22,603 nucleotides of DNA from UBA7236 sp964638865. Its GTDB lineage: Bacteria; Bacteroidota; Bacteroidia; Chitinophagales; BACL12. A program made the translations under genes and the position numbers. The stretch spans positions 1 to 22,603 of the forward strand of contig CAZXBG010000054.1 of the NCBI GenBank assembly GCA_964638865.1. The letters run 5' to 3'. A model generated the notes under the pieces. It had not been told where the DNA came from and ran no database searches. It worked only from the letters and a program-made list of their open reading frames with translations. Below, one piece after another: positions 15,539 through 22,603 of this stretch (positions are counted from its first letter, which is position 1; every line of letters starts with the position of its first letter).

Positions 15539-17695
15539 ATGAAATATTTAAAATTACTCCTCCTCAGCTCCATGATCGGTTTGGCTCAACAATCAAAAGC
15601 ATCACATATTATCGGTGGTGAAATTGCCTATGCCTGTATTGGACCTAACCAATATTTGGTTACTCTGATATTGTATCGCGATTGCACGAGCTTTACCCCA
15701 TTTGATAATCCGGCATATATGTCGATCTACACACAGGACAATATTTTTGTTGACAATTTCACCTTGTCATCACCAATTATTACAGATGTGCCTGCAGAAT
15801 CGGATAATCCTTGTCTCGACGCACCCGATGATGTATGTGTTGAACAGGCAATTTATACTGCAATAGTTACAGTTCCGGATGGTGATGAAGGATATATTTT
15901 AGTATATCAACGCTGCTGCAGAAATGCAGGTATTGTAAATATTGAAACTCCTGATGATGTTGGGGCAACCTACACACAGGAAATTCCACCTGCAGCAGAT
16001 GCAGAATGTAATATCTCTCCGATATTTAATGATTTTCCGCCTACTGTTATTTGTGTGAGCGATCCGATAGTTTTCGATCATTCGGCAACTGATCTCGACG
16101 GAGATTCACTTGCATATGAATTTTATTGGCCATATCAGGGTGCCGGCCCTTTCGATCCTGCTCCTACTATTGCCTCCCCTCCTCCTTATGATGGCGTTGT
16201 TTGGGTGGGTGGATATGATGAAGATTATCCCGTAGATGCACTGCCTGTATTTGTTATAAATACGGAAACAGGTGTGCTCACAGGAACTGCAAGTGCCGAA
16301 GGACGTTATGTTGTTGGTGTTGTATGTAAAGAATACCGCGACGGTGTTTGGCTCGGCGATCATATTCGCGATTTCCAGTTTAACGTTGTGGAATGTTCTC
16401 CTACAGTTGTTGCTCAAATGACTATTGAAGATATTATTTTTGATGATGTTGACCCTGTTGATGAATATTTGAATTGTACCGATTTTACCGTGTTTTTCGA
16501 TAATTTCAGTATTGGTGGAACAGAGTATTTTTGGGATTTTGGTGATGGTTTTACTTCCGCTGAAATTGACCCTACACATACTTATGCCGATACCGGAACC
16601 TATTATGTAATGTTAATCGCGAATCCCGGGTTTGTTTGTGCTGATACAGCAATCGGAATAATTAAATTATACAATACCCTGGTAGCAGAATATGATTATT
16701 CCGCAGGTTGTTCCGGCACACCTGTTATATTTACCGATCTTTCCAATTCAACGGAAGCAGGTACAATCGATAGCTGGACCTGGAATTTTGCAGATGGATT
16801 TTCCTCTACAGAACAAAATCCGGAACATGAATATGCCGATGGCGGAACTTATACGGTATTGCTTACCGTAACAACTGATAAAGGTTGTGAGTCCATTATC
16901 TCCTACGATATTTTAGTAGAACCCGGCCCTGATGTCGATTTTGAATTTGATGATGTTTGTCAAAACGAACCCGCCGTTTTTAACAACCTTACAACTATTA
17001 CTACGGGATCCATAAGCAGTTATTTTTGGGATTTTGGTGATGGCCAAACCAGCACCGAGGATGAACCTTCCCATTTTTATGATGCTCCCGGAACTTTTAC
17101 TGTAACACTTATCGCTTTTTCATCAAACGGTTGCTCCGATACCCTCACAGCAGATATTTATATCGGCGAATTGCCATTTGCTGATGCAGGTCCTGATCAA
17201 ACAGTGGAGTATCTTGCAACATTTACTTTAGATGGAACCGGTGTTGGAACATTCCTTTGGTTTCCACAAAATCCAATTATTATTCCGGCTAATATCAGCA
17301 GTTTAACTATTGCTGATCCTACTGTTGAATTAGCAGAAACTACTACTTTTCTATTAACGGTAACAAGTCCTGATGGATGTTCTGAAACAGATACAGTCAC
17401 CATATTTGTTAATCAAATTACCATTGTGGAAGTGCCAAGCGCATTTTCCCCGAATGGAGATGGCATAAACGATGAAATATTTGTTTTAAATCACGAAGTG
17501 GGTGAATTATTGGAATATACTATATTTAATCGTTGGGGACAGATCATATTTTCAACACAGGATATTAATGGCGGATGGGATGGCTCTATTGAAGGCACAG
17601 AAGCCGAAATGGGAACCTATGTTTATCTCGTGCGCGCAATTGGTTTAGGCGGTGAGTTTTTCCAACGTCAGGGAAATATCACTTTAGTGAGATAA
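15539..17695 (+). CDS. T9SS-exported PKD-domain protein, paralogue of the preceding gene
   Basis: The 718-residue protein has a signal peptide (about 1-21), then SHIIGGE (22-28), YRDC (46-49), QRCCRN (124-129) and FDHSATDLDGDSLAYEF in the same order and spacing as its upstream neighbour, so the two arose by duplication. Its PKD units are more canonical: YFWDFGDGF near 329, WTWNFADGF near 413 and YFWDFGDGQ near 494, each followed by a [HP].Y.D.GTY-type strand. The C-terminus is a CHU_C domain (FSPNGDGINDEIF at about 636, FNRWGQIIFST, GWDGSIEG, GTYVYLV). The 41-base spacer from the previous stop suggests an operon. Both proteins are expected on the cell surface; ligand or structural role is unknown. 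Confidence 0.9.
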   Translation: MKYLKLLLLSSMIGLAQQSKASHIIGGEIAYACIGPNQYLVTLILYRDCTSFTPFDNPAYMSIYTQDNIFVDNFTLSSPIITDVPAESDNPCLDAPDDVCVEQAIYTAIVTVPDGDEGYILVYQRCCRNAGIVNIETPDDVGATYTQEIPPAADAECNISPIFNDFPPTVICVSDPIVFDHSATDLDGDSLAYEFYWPYQGAGPFDPAPTIASPPPYDGVVWVGGYDEDYPVDALPVFVINTETGVLTGTASAEGRYVVGVVCKEYRDGVWLGDHIRDFQFNVVECSPTVVAQMTIEDIIFDDVDPVDEYLNCTDFTVFFDNFSIGGTEYFWDFGDGFTSAEIDPTHTYADTGTYYVMLIANPGFVCADTAIGIIKLYNTLVAEYDYSAGCSGTPVIFTDLSNSTEAGTIDSWTWNFADGFSSTEQNPEHEYADGGTYTVLLTVTTDKGCESIISYDILVEPGPDVDFEFDDVCQNEPAVFNNLTTITTGSISSYFWDFGDGQTSTEDEPSHFYDAPGTFTVTLIAFSSNGCSDTLTADIYIGELPFADAGPDQTVEYLATFTLDGTGVGTFLWFPQNPIIIPANISSLTIADPTVELAETTTFLLTVTSPDGCSETDTVTIFVNQITIVEVPSAFSPNGDGINDEIFVLNHEVGELLEYTIFNRWGQIIFSTQDINGGWDGSIEGTEAEMGTYVYLVRAIGLGGEFFQRQGNITLVR

Positions 17696-17723
17696 TATTT
17701 AATACTATTCATAAACGAATAAG

Positions 17724-17731
17724 TAGCTTTG
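17724..17731 (+). promoter_or_regulatory. putative -7 box (TAnnTTTG) of the cytochrome c gene
   Basis: TAGCTTTG matches TAnnTTTG, 18 bases before ATG 17750, and would separate the cytochrome-anmK-epimerase genes from the upstream paralogue pair. No strong -33 element is visible. Confidence 0.4.
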
Positions 17732-17749
17732 CACTGAATTTATTTCAGG

Positions 17750-18082
17750 ATGAAAAAGCTACTTATTTTTTTTGTGATAATCACAGCATTTATAAGTTAT
17801 AATTGCTCAAAAGATGCACCTGCCGAAAATACAGAGATGGTAAAATTACCGGAATTACCGGGAAAGGCAGTATATGTAAAATCGTGCAGATTATGTCATG
17901 GCAACGATGGTAATTTGGGATTAAGCGGATCTGCAAATTTGAAAATATCCATGCTTAATGTTGAACAAATAAAAGCAGTGGTAATAGAAGGAAGAAAAGG
18001 AATGCCCTCCTGGAAAGGTCAGCTTACTCCGGCAGAAATTCAACAGGTTGCCGAGTATGTAATTACGCTGAAAAATAAATAA
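17750..18082 (+). CDS. small c-type cytochrome, probable lipoprotein
   Basis: The 110-residue protein has a hydrophobic start and Cys at 19 (ISYNCSKD), which looks like a relaxed Bacteroidota lipobox, so it is probably membrane-anchored on the periplasmic side. The haem attachment site is CRLCH (C46, C49, H50), and the sixth ligand is probably M85 in KGMPSW. The fold ends with ELTPAEIQQVAEYV-like TPAEIQQVAEYVITL, typical of cytochrome c class I (CccA-like) single-haem domains. Its role would be electron transfer, partner unknown. The anmK-like gene begins four bases after its stop, so they are co-transcribed, but no functional link is evident. Confidence 0.88.
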   Translation: MKKLLIFFVIITAFISYNCSKDAPAENTEMVKLPELPGKAVYVKSCRLCHGNDGNLGLSGSANLKISMLNVEQIKAVVIEGRKGMPSWKGQLTPAEIQQVAEYVITLKNK

Positions 18083-18086
18083 TTAT

Positions 18087-19181
18087 TTGAACCCGCCTCA
18101 GGTATATCATATTATAGGAACAATGTCGGGAAGTTCGCTTGACGGATTAGATATGGTATATTGTGAAATGCATTCCGGATTAGCATTTTCATATAAAGTT
18201 TTAGCATCTTTCACCGCTCCTTATAATAAAGAAGTTCAAAAATATCTCACAAATATGGAAGTAAGTATATTAAAGGATTATACAAACGAACATATTTATT
18301 TTGATACTATTTCAGCTGAAATGATTAAAACATTTGTGGAGGATAATGAAATTACTAAACTCGATCTCATCGCTTCTCACGGGCATACTATTTTTCATTT
18401 CCCTGAAAAAAATATTACCCTTCAACTCGGGAATGGGGAAAAAATTGCTGAGGTAATGTCATGTCCGGTAATTTGTAATTTCAGACAGGCTGACGTGGAT
18501 GCCGGAGGGCAGGGTGCGCCGATGGTTCCAATTGCTGATGAATTATTTTTCCACGATTATACGGCATGTTTAAATATTGGAGGTATAACTAATATTTCTT
18601 TTTTAGAAAATGGAAAAAGAATTGGATTTGATATTTGTGCTGCAAACCAGTTGCTGAATTTTTGTGCCAATCAAATAGGATTGGAATATGATGATGGAGG
18701 AAGTATGGCAAGAACAGGAAAAATAAATGAAAAGCTGTTGAATGAATTAAATGTTTTTGATTTTTTTAATCTCCCTTACCCAAGATCTATGGATAATAAT
18801 TTTATCAGAGATCATTTTATTCCCATATTGTCGGAATCCAAAATTCATGCTTCCGATAAACTTGCAACAACTACGGAACACATTGCATATCAGATCTCCC
18901 GTATCATAAACAGGCAAATTAAAAATAGAAATATCCCAAAGAATATTTATTCCTTATTAGTAACCGGTGGAGGTGCTTATAATTCTTTTTTGGTGAGGAG
19001 GATAGAGCAATTATGTGGTATTAAAATTTCCTTGCCCGTTAATACACTGATTCAATTTAAGGAAGCCATTGCAATGTGTTTGATGGGTATGTTGAGATTG
19101 GAGAACAAACCTAATTTTTTACCTTCCGTTACAGGAGCAAGAATTGCTGTGAGTGGTGGAGATATTGTAAATTTAAATTGA
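18087..19181 (+). CDS. anmK: anhydro-N-acetylmuramic acid kinase
   Basis: AnmK hydrolyses and phosphorylates 1,6-anhydro-MurNAc to MurNAc-6-phosphate in the cytoplasm, a step of peptidoglycan recycling. The 364-residue protein has GTMSGSSLDGLD (11-22; the family motif is G.MSGTSLDG.D), ASHGHTIFH, LQLGNG, CNFRQADVDAGGQGAP (where relatives have D.A.GG.GAPL), CLNIGGITNIS, GFDICAANQLLN and VTGGGAYN. The segment around the catalytic Asp reads DICAAN where proteobacterial enzymes have DTGPGN, a Bacteroidota-like divergence; the Asp is kept. The start is TTG 18087, as the only ATG nearby (18123) lies inside the phosphate-binding motif. No murQ is present in the window. Confidence 0.88.
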   Translation: MNPPQVYHIIGTMSGSSLDGLDMVYCEMHSGLAFSYKVLASFTAPYNKEVQKYLTNMEVSILKDYTNEHIYFDTISAEMIKTFVEDNEITKLDLIASHGHTIFHFPEKNITLQLGNGEKIAEVMSCPVICNFRQADVDAGGQGAPMVPIADELFFHDYTACLNIGGITNISFLENGKRIGFDICAANQLLNFCANQIGLEYDDGGSMARTGKINEKLLNELNVFDFFNLPYPRSMDNNFIRDHFIPILSESKIHASDKLATTTEHIAYQISRIINRQIKNRNIPKNIYSLLVTGGGAYNSFLVRRIEQLCGIKISLPVNTLIQFKEAIAMCLMGMLRLENKPNFLPSVTGARIAVSGGDIVNLN

Positions 19182-19209
19182 TGAAAATAATAAATCCCCT
19201 AAAAAAATT

Positions 19210-20223
19210 ATGATACTGGTTACAGGTGCAAACGGTCTTGTAGGATCTTACCTCTGCAGATATTTAATATGGAAGGGAGAAAAATTACGTGCGATTAAAA
19301 GACCGGAAAGCAACATACGTTTATTGGAAGATATTGCCGATAAAATAGAATGGGTGAATGGAGATATTTTAGATGTTTTCAGTTTGGAAGAAGCATTTGT
19401 TGGAATTGATAAAATTTATCACTGCGCGGCAATTATTTCCTATTCAAAAAGTAATAAGGACCTTTTAATGCAGGTGAATGTGGAAGGTACCGCCAATGTG
19501 GTGAATATTGCTTTGGATATGGGCATAAAAAAACTCGTTTTTATAAGTTCCATTGCAGCTTTAGGTAAAACAGGAAAAGATAATGAGGTTGTTACCGAAC
19601 AAACACCTTGGGAAAGAAAAAATCTTACTTCCGATTATTCTAAAAGTAAATTTTTAGCAGAACGGGAAGTTTGGAGAAGTATTGCAGAAGGCCTGAATGC
19701 CGTAATTGTAAATCCTTCCATTATTGTTGGGGCAGGAAACTGGAACAGTGGTTCCTGTAAATTATTTACAACCGTGCACAATGGTTTCAAATATTATACA
19801 GAAGGAAAAACGGGTTATGTAGATGTGCGCGATGTTGTAAAAATTGTATACACCTTAATGGAAAGTGATATCACCAACGAACGATTTATTTTAAATAGTG
19901 AAAATGTTTCCTATCGCGATTTTTTAACAACAATTGCAAAAGAGCTCAACGTAAAAGGACCGACAGTTAAAGCCGGAAAATTTTTATCTTCTCTGGCATG
20001 GAGAACCGAATGGTTTAAATCGCTTTTTAATGGAGCCGAACCTTCGGTTACAAAACAAACCGCGATGATCGCCAATAAAAAAGTGAATTATGAAAACAGG
20101 AAGGTAGTGGAACAATTGCTATATCAATTTATACCGGTAGAAAAAGCAATAGCTGATGCAGCAACAAGTTTTAAATCGGAATTAAAGACCGGAAAATTTA
20201 ATCCCTTAAAGTTTATGGAATGA
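19210..20223 (+). CDS. NAD(P)-dependent epimerase/dehydratase family protein (extended SDR)
   Basis: The 337-residue protein has the extended short-chain dehydrogenase fold. The Rossmann motif is VTGANGLVGSYL (G6, G9, G12), an acidic residue pattern follows at VNGDILD, then YHCAAIISY, and the catalytic YSKSK (Y143, K147) follows FISSIAALGK with its Ser. The C-terminal segment has DVRDVV and RFILNSENVSYRDF, like dihydroflavonol-4-reductase or 3-beta-HSD-type members. The substrate cannot be told. It begins 28 bases after the anmK stop, and its last codons overlap the next gene's start (ATGA), so it belongs to the same operon. Confidence 0.9.
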   Translation: MILVTGANGLVGSYLCRYLIWKGEKLRAIKRPESNIRLLEDIADKIEWVNGDILDVFSLEEAFVGIDKIYHCAAIISYSKSNKDLLMQVNVEGTANVVNIALDMGIKKLVFISSIAALGKTGKDNEVVTEQTPWERKNLTSDYSKSKFLAEREVWRSIAEGLNAVIVNPSIIVGAGNWNSGSCKLFTTVHNGFKYYTEGKTGYVDVRDVVKIVYTLMESDITNERFILNSENVSYRDFLTTIAKELNVKGPTVKAGKFLSSLAWRTEWFKSLFNGAEPSVTKQTAMIANKKVNYENRKVVEQLLYQFIPVEKAIADAATSFKSELKTGKFNPLKFME

Positions 20224-20912
20224 ATAATTTTCAACACGTAATTTTTGATCTCGACAATACACTTTGGGACTTCAACGGAAACTCAAAACGTATTCTTGCA
20301 GAAATATATACACAATTTGAATTGGAGAAAAAAGGAATAAGGGATTTCGAAAAATTTCATACACAATATAAATTTCGCAACGAATATCTGTGGCAGGATT
20401 ATGCATTTGGAAAAGTTTCACGTGAGGAAGTGCGGCTGAATCGATTTTTTATAACTCTGAATGATTTTGGCGTAAACTCTTACAAACTCGCAAGTGATGC
20501 TGCCGATCATTATGTTTTGCATACACGAAATCAAAAAGATCTGCTTCCTAATGCATTGGAAATGTTGGATTATTTAAAAACAAAATATCAACTGCATATT
20601 ATCACCAATGGATTTGAAGAAGTGCAATTTTTTAAACTAAACAATACCGGATTAATGCAATATTTTTCAGCAGTGGTAACAGCAGAAAGTGCGCAGGCAT
20701 TAAAACCCGATAAAAAAATATTTGACCACGCCGTTCAATTAATAAATACAAAACCGGAACACTGTCTCTACATTGGCGATTCCCCCGACGCCGACGGCCT
20801 CGGATCCTTAAATGCCGGTATGCATTTCATCTGGTTCAACCCTGAAAATAAAACGAACCAAAATAATTTTAAGATGGTGAACGGGCTTATGGAGTTGGTG
20901 GGGATGTTGTGA
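20220..20912 (+). CDS. HAD-superfamily hydrolase, YjjG-type pyrimidine nucleotidase
   Basis: The 230-residue protein has all HAD motifs: FDLDNTLWDF (nucleophile D10, D12), a cap segment (KFRNEYLWQDYAFGKVSREE), motif II Thr in HIITNGFEEVQ, motif III Lys in ALKPDKKIFD and motif IV GDSPDADGLG. The FDLDNTLWDF start and ITNGF..VQ.FKL segment are characteristic of YjjG-like nucleotidases, which dephosphorylate non-canonical dUMP-like nucleotides; phosphatase activity is firm, the substrate inferred. The ATG overlaps the epimerase stop by four bases, implying translational coupling. Confidence 0.88.
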   Translation: MNNFQHVIFDLDNTLWDFNGNSKRILAEIYTQFELEKKGIRDFEKFHTQYKFRNEYLWQDYAFGKVSREEVRLNRFFITLNDFGVNSYKLASDAADHYVLHTRNQKDLLPNALEMLDYLKTKYQLHIITNGFEEVQFFKLNNTGLMQYFSAVVTAESAQALKPDKKIFDHAVQLINTKPEHCLYIGDSPDADGLGSLNAGMHFIWFNPENKTNQNNFKMVNGLMELVGML

Positions 20913-20927
20913 AGCGGGAAGGCAGGA

Positions 20928-21053
20928 AGGCGTGAATCGTGAGTCCGGTCATAGATTGCCGGATAGTTTTACTCCGAACAAATGATCGTGAGGCGTGAGC
21001 CGTGAGTCCGATCATTGTTTACCGAATAGTTTTACTCCTGACCAATGACTCCT
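20928..21053. repeat. 63-base imperfect tandem duplication
   Basis: Unit 1 (20928-20990) and unit 2 (20991-21053) align head to tail without gaps and share blocks such as CGTGAGTCCG, ATAGTTTTACTCC and AATGA. The units themselves contain short GTGAGTCGTGAG-like repeats. The second unit's end recurs at window bases 6-24. They occupy the spacer between the HAD gene and the polyprenyl synthase gene. Confidence 0.75.
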
Positions 21054-21108
21054 GAACCCTGGCCCCTAACCCCCAACTTTTGCCCATTATAACCTAACTT
21101 GCGCCCAC

Positions 21109-22080
21109 ATGCCCAAATTATCAGAGATACAGGCTCCAATAGCATCAGAATTGAAGGTTTTTGAGGAAAAATTCAAACTTTCGATGAAGAGCAATGTGGC
21201 GTTGCTCGACAGGGTGATGTATTATATTGTTAAACGCAAGGGCAAACAGATGCGTCCGATGTTTGTGTTGCTTAGTGCAAAATTATGTGGTGGGATAGGA
21301 GAAACTTCTTACACCGCTGCTTCCATGATCGAATTATTGCACACAGCAACCTTAGTGCATGATGATGTTGTGGATGATGCTTATGAACGTCGGGGATTTT
21401 TTTCGATAAATGCTTTATGGAAGAATAAAATAGCTGTTCTTATTGGTGATTATTTATTAGCAAAGGGATTATTGTTGTCGTTGGATAATAATGCACATCG
21501 TTTATTAAAAATTACCAGCAATGCAGTTAAAGAAATGAGCGAAGGGGAATTACTGCAAATTGAAAAAGCGAGGAGACTTGATATTAAGGAGGATATTTAT
21601 TTTGATATTATCCGCAAAAAAACGGCTTCCTTAATTGCGAGTGCGTGCAGTGCCGGCGCCGCTTCCTCAACGCAGGATGAAAACATCATAGAATTAATGC
21701 GTTCCTTCGGAGAAAAAATCGGAATTGCATTTCAAATAAAAGATGATCTGTTGGATTATGGAGATGATGATATCGGAAAACCGACCGGTATAGATATAAA
21801 AGAAAGAAAATTAACACTTCCTGTAATTTATACTTTATTAAATGCATCGCGAAGCGACAGACGCAACCTTATTTACATTATTAAAAATGAAAATAAGAAC
21901 AAAGAAAAAGTGGATTATGTGATTGACTTTGTAAAAGGTTCGGGTGGAATTGAATACGCAGAAAAGAAAATGTTTGAATATCAAAAAGAAGCATTTGATC
22001 TGCTCAATACTTTCCCCGAAAGTGAGAGTAAAAATTCGTTGAAACAACTCGTTTTGTTTACTACGGAGAGAAAGAAGTAG
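21109..22080 (+). CDS. polyprenyl diphosphate synthase (trans-isoprenyl, probably long-chain)
   Basis: This cytoplasmic, membrane-associated enzyme condenses isopentenyl diphosphate with allylic diphosphates to make the isoprenoid tail of the respiratory quinone. The 323-residue protein has KGKQMRP (IPP binding), the first Asp-rich motif DDVVDD (85-90) with following ERRG, KTASLIASA, and the second Asp-rich motif DDLLDYGDD (about 212-220) with FQIKDD before it. The residue five before the first motif is Ala (A80), small, which in this family favours long products, so an octaprenyl- or similar synthase (IspB-like) is likelier than a farnesyl synthase. It stands apart from the upstream operon because of the repeat-filled spacer. 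No convincing promoter was found. Confidence 0.9.
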   Translation: MPKLSEIQAPIASELKVFEEKFKLSMKSNVALLDRVMYYIVKRKGKQMRPMFVLLSAKLCGGIGETSYTAASMIELLHTATLVHDDVVDDAYERRGFFSINALWKNKIAVLIGDYLLAKGLLLSLDNNAHRLLKITSNAVKEMSEGELLQIEKARRLDIKEDIYFDIIRKKTASLIASACSAGAASSTQDENIIELMRSFGEKIGIAFQIKDDLLDYGDDDIGKPTGIDIKERKLTLPVIYTLLNASRSDRRNLIYIIKNENKNKEKVDYVIDFVKGSGGIEYAEKKMFEYQKEAFDLLNTFPESESKNSLKQLVLFTTERKK

Positions 22081-22088
22081 GGAGGGGA

Positions 22089-22133
22089 AGGGGTTGAAGG
22101 GGTTGGGAAGGTTTATAAGGTTGAAGGGGTTGA
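22089..22133. repeat. five 9-base purine-rich tandem units
   Basis: The sequence reads as five nine-base units: AGGGGTTGA, AGGGGTTGG, GAAGGTTTA, TAAGGTTGA, AGGGGTTGA. The strand bias (G-rich on plus) and lack of fit to any gene indicate a simple repeat rather than coding DNA, although an open frame passes through it. Confidence 0.65.
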
Positions 22134-22225
22134 AATTGTTTATGACTGGGGATAAACTAATTTTACAAACTGATCAAAGGCCACCCGTTAGACTTCAAAA
22201 TATTAAAACACTTCATAACTCTAAA

Positions 22226-22603
22226 ATGCTCGAACTTAAATCATACTTCAATGCTATTTCAACATTAACCGAGGACACTTGGAACGATATTTTTCCATTT
22301 TTCAGGGAAGAATTTCTGTCGAAAAATGAATATTTTATTAGGGAGAATGAAATTGCCCGTAAAATTGCATTTTTGAAATCGGGTGTCGTTAGGGCTTATT
22401 TTATCAATAATGAAGGTAAAGAGTATAATAAACAATTCTTTGTTGGGCAGAGTATCATAGGCGCATATTCATCATTATTGACAGCCCAAAAAAATCTTAT
22501 TGCACAGCATGCATTGAGAGTGTAAATTAAACTGTGTCAAGATTCAAAAAAAATATATTTCACAAATACTTCCGAAATATCAGCCTATAACATCAAATAC
22601 GGC
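22226..22603 (+). pseudogene. Crp/Fnr-family transcriptional regulator, frameshifted and cut by the window edge
   Basis: From ATG 22226 the frame encodes the cyclic-nucleotide-binding beta-roll of a Crp/Fnr-type regulator: YFIRENEIARKIAFLKSGVV, RAYFINNEGKEYNKQFF, GQSIIGAYSSLL. It stops early at 22523-22525 after QHALRV (99 residues; intact members are about 190 and carry a C-terminal helix-turn-helix). Removing one base near 22517 gives QHALECKLNCVKIQKKYI, which stays open to the window end and restores the ALE.C segment usual after the beta-roll. So either a real one-base insertion has broken the gene or there is a sequencing error. The longer upstream frame from 22094 runs through simple repeat and is not used. 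The HTH domain would lie beyond the window. Confidence 0.65.

Noticed and set aside
16106..16579. 157-codon minus-strand frame within the second PKD protein
   Set aside because: It is antisense to a well-supported PKD/CHU_C gene, and its translation resembles a mirror of that composition.
22094..22225. Upstream extension of the Crp/Fnr-type frame
   Set aside because: The extra 44 residues are encoded by the 9-base simple repeat and non-conserved sequence; homologues start near MLELKSYF.
1..22603. CRISPR arrays, prophage genes, riboswitches or a replication origin
   Set aside because: I found no regularly spaced repeats, phage structural or integrase genes, recognisable riboswitch cores or clusters of DnaA boxes by reading.

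Overview
The window looks like chromosomal DNA of an AT-rich member of the Bacteroidota. The evidence is two secreted proteins ending in type B type IX secretion (T9SS) sorting domains, a GldN/PorN-like protein, a degraded Bacteroidota-type REP-associated transposase tail, TAnnTTTG promoter boxes close to start codons, and general codon use. It is probably a metagenome or short-read assembly: a run of exactly 100 N (2519-2618) is flanked by two identical 55-base copies, which is what a scaffolder leaves when two contigs share one 55-mer.

Left part (1-3.1 kb) is accessory in character. It holds the 3' remnant of a REP-associated (IS200-like) transposase; a secreted protein joining MORN-like repeats to a GldN-like domain; a Fic-family protein with an altered Fic motif, split only by the assembly gap; and a DUF1905/YdeI-type pseudogene with two in-frame stops. 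Next come housekeeping genes: tRNA1(Val) A37 N6-methyltransferase, convergent (across a palindromic terminator) with a two-gene unit of gltX and a very acidic small protein; then, divergent from gltX, a polysaccharide deacetylase, a TatD-type deoxyribonuclease and tRNA-Ser(GGA) with its terminator.

The stretch 7825-8631 has no recognisable gene but is rich in repeats: two identical 26-base copies, a 16-base-arm inverted repeat, a 207-base element with imperfect inverted ends, and a further hairpin. It is followed, on the minus strand, by two adjacent exported amidohydrolase-family proteins that together contain three amidohydrolase modules, only one of which keeps the metal-binding residues.

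Right part (13.1-22.6 kb, all plus strand): two paralogous large T9SS-exported proteins with an HIIGGE N-terminal module, PKD-like domains and a CHU_C sorting domain; a small c-type cytochrome; anhydro-MurNAc kinase (anmK-like); an NAD-dependent epimerase/reductase; a YjjG-like HAD nucleotidase (ATGA overlap); a long-chain polyprenyl diphosphate synthase; and at the edge a Crp/Fnr-type regulator that appears frameshifted. Intergenic spaces here carry a 63-base tandem duplication and a 9-base purine-rich repeat.

I see no CRISPR array, prophage, conjugative element or defence island. The most unusual items are the MORN-GldN fusion, the three-module amidohydrolase pair with one intact metal site, the Fic motif substitution, and the structured 8.1-8.4 kb intergenic DNA.
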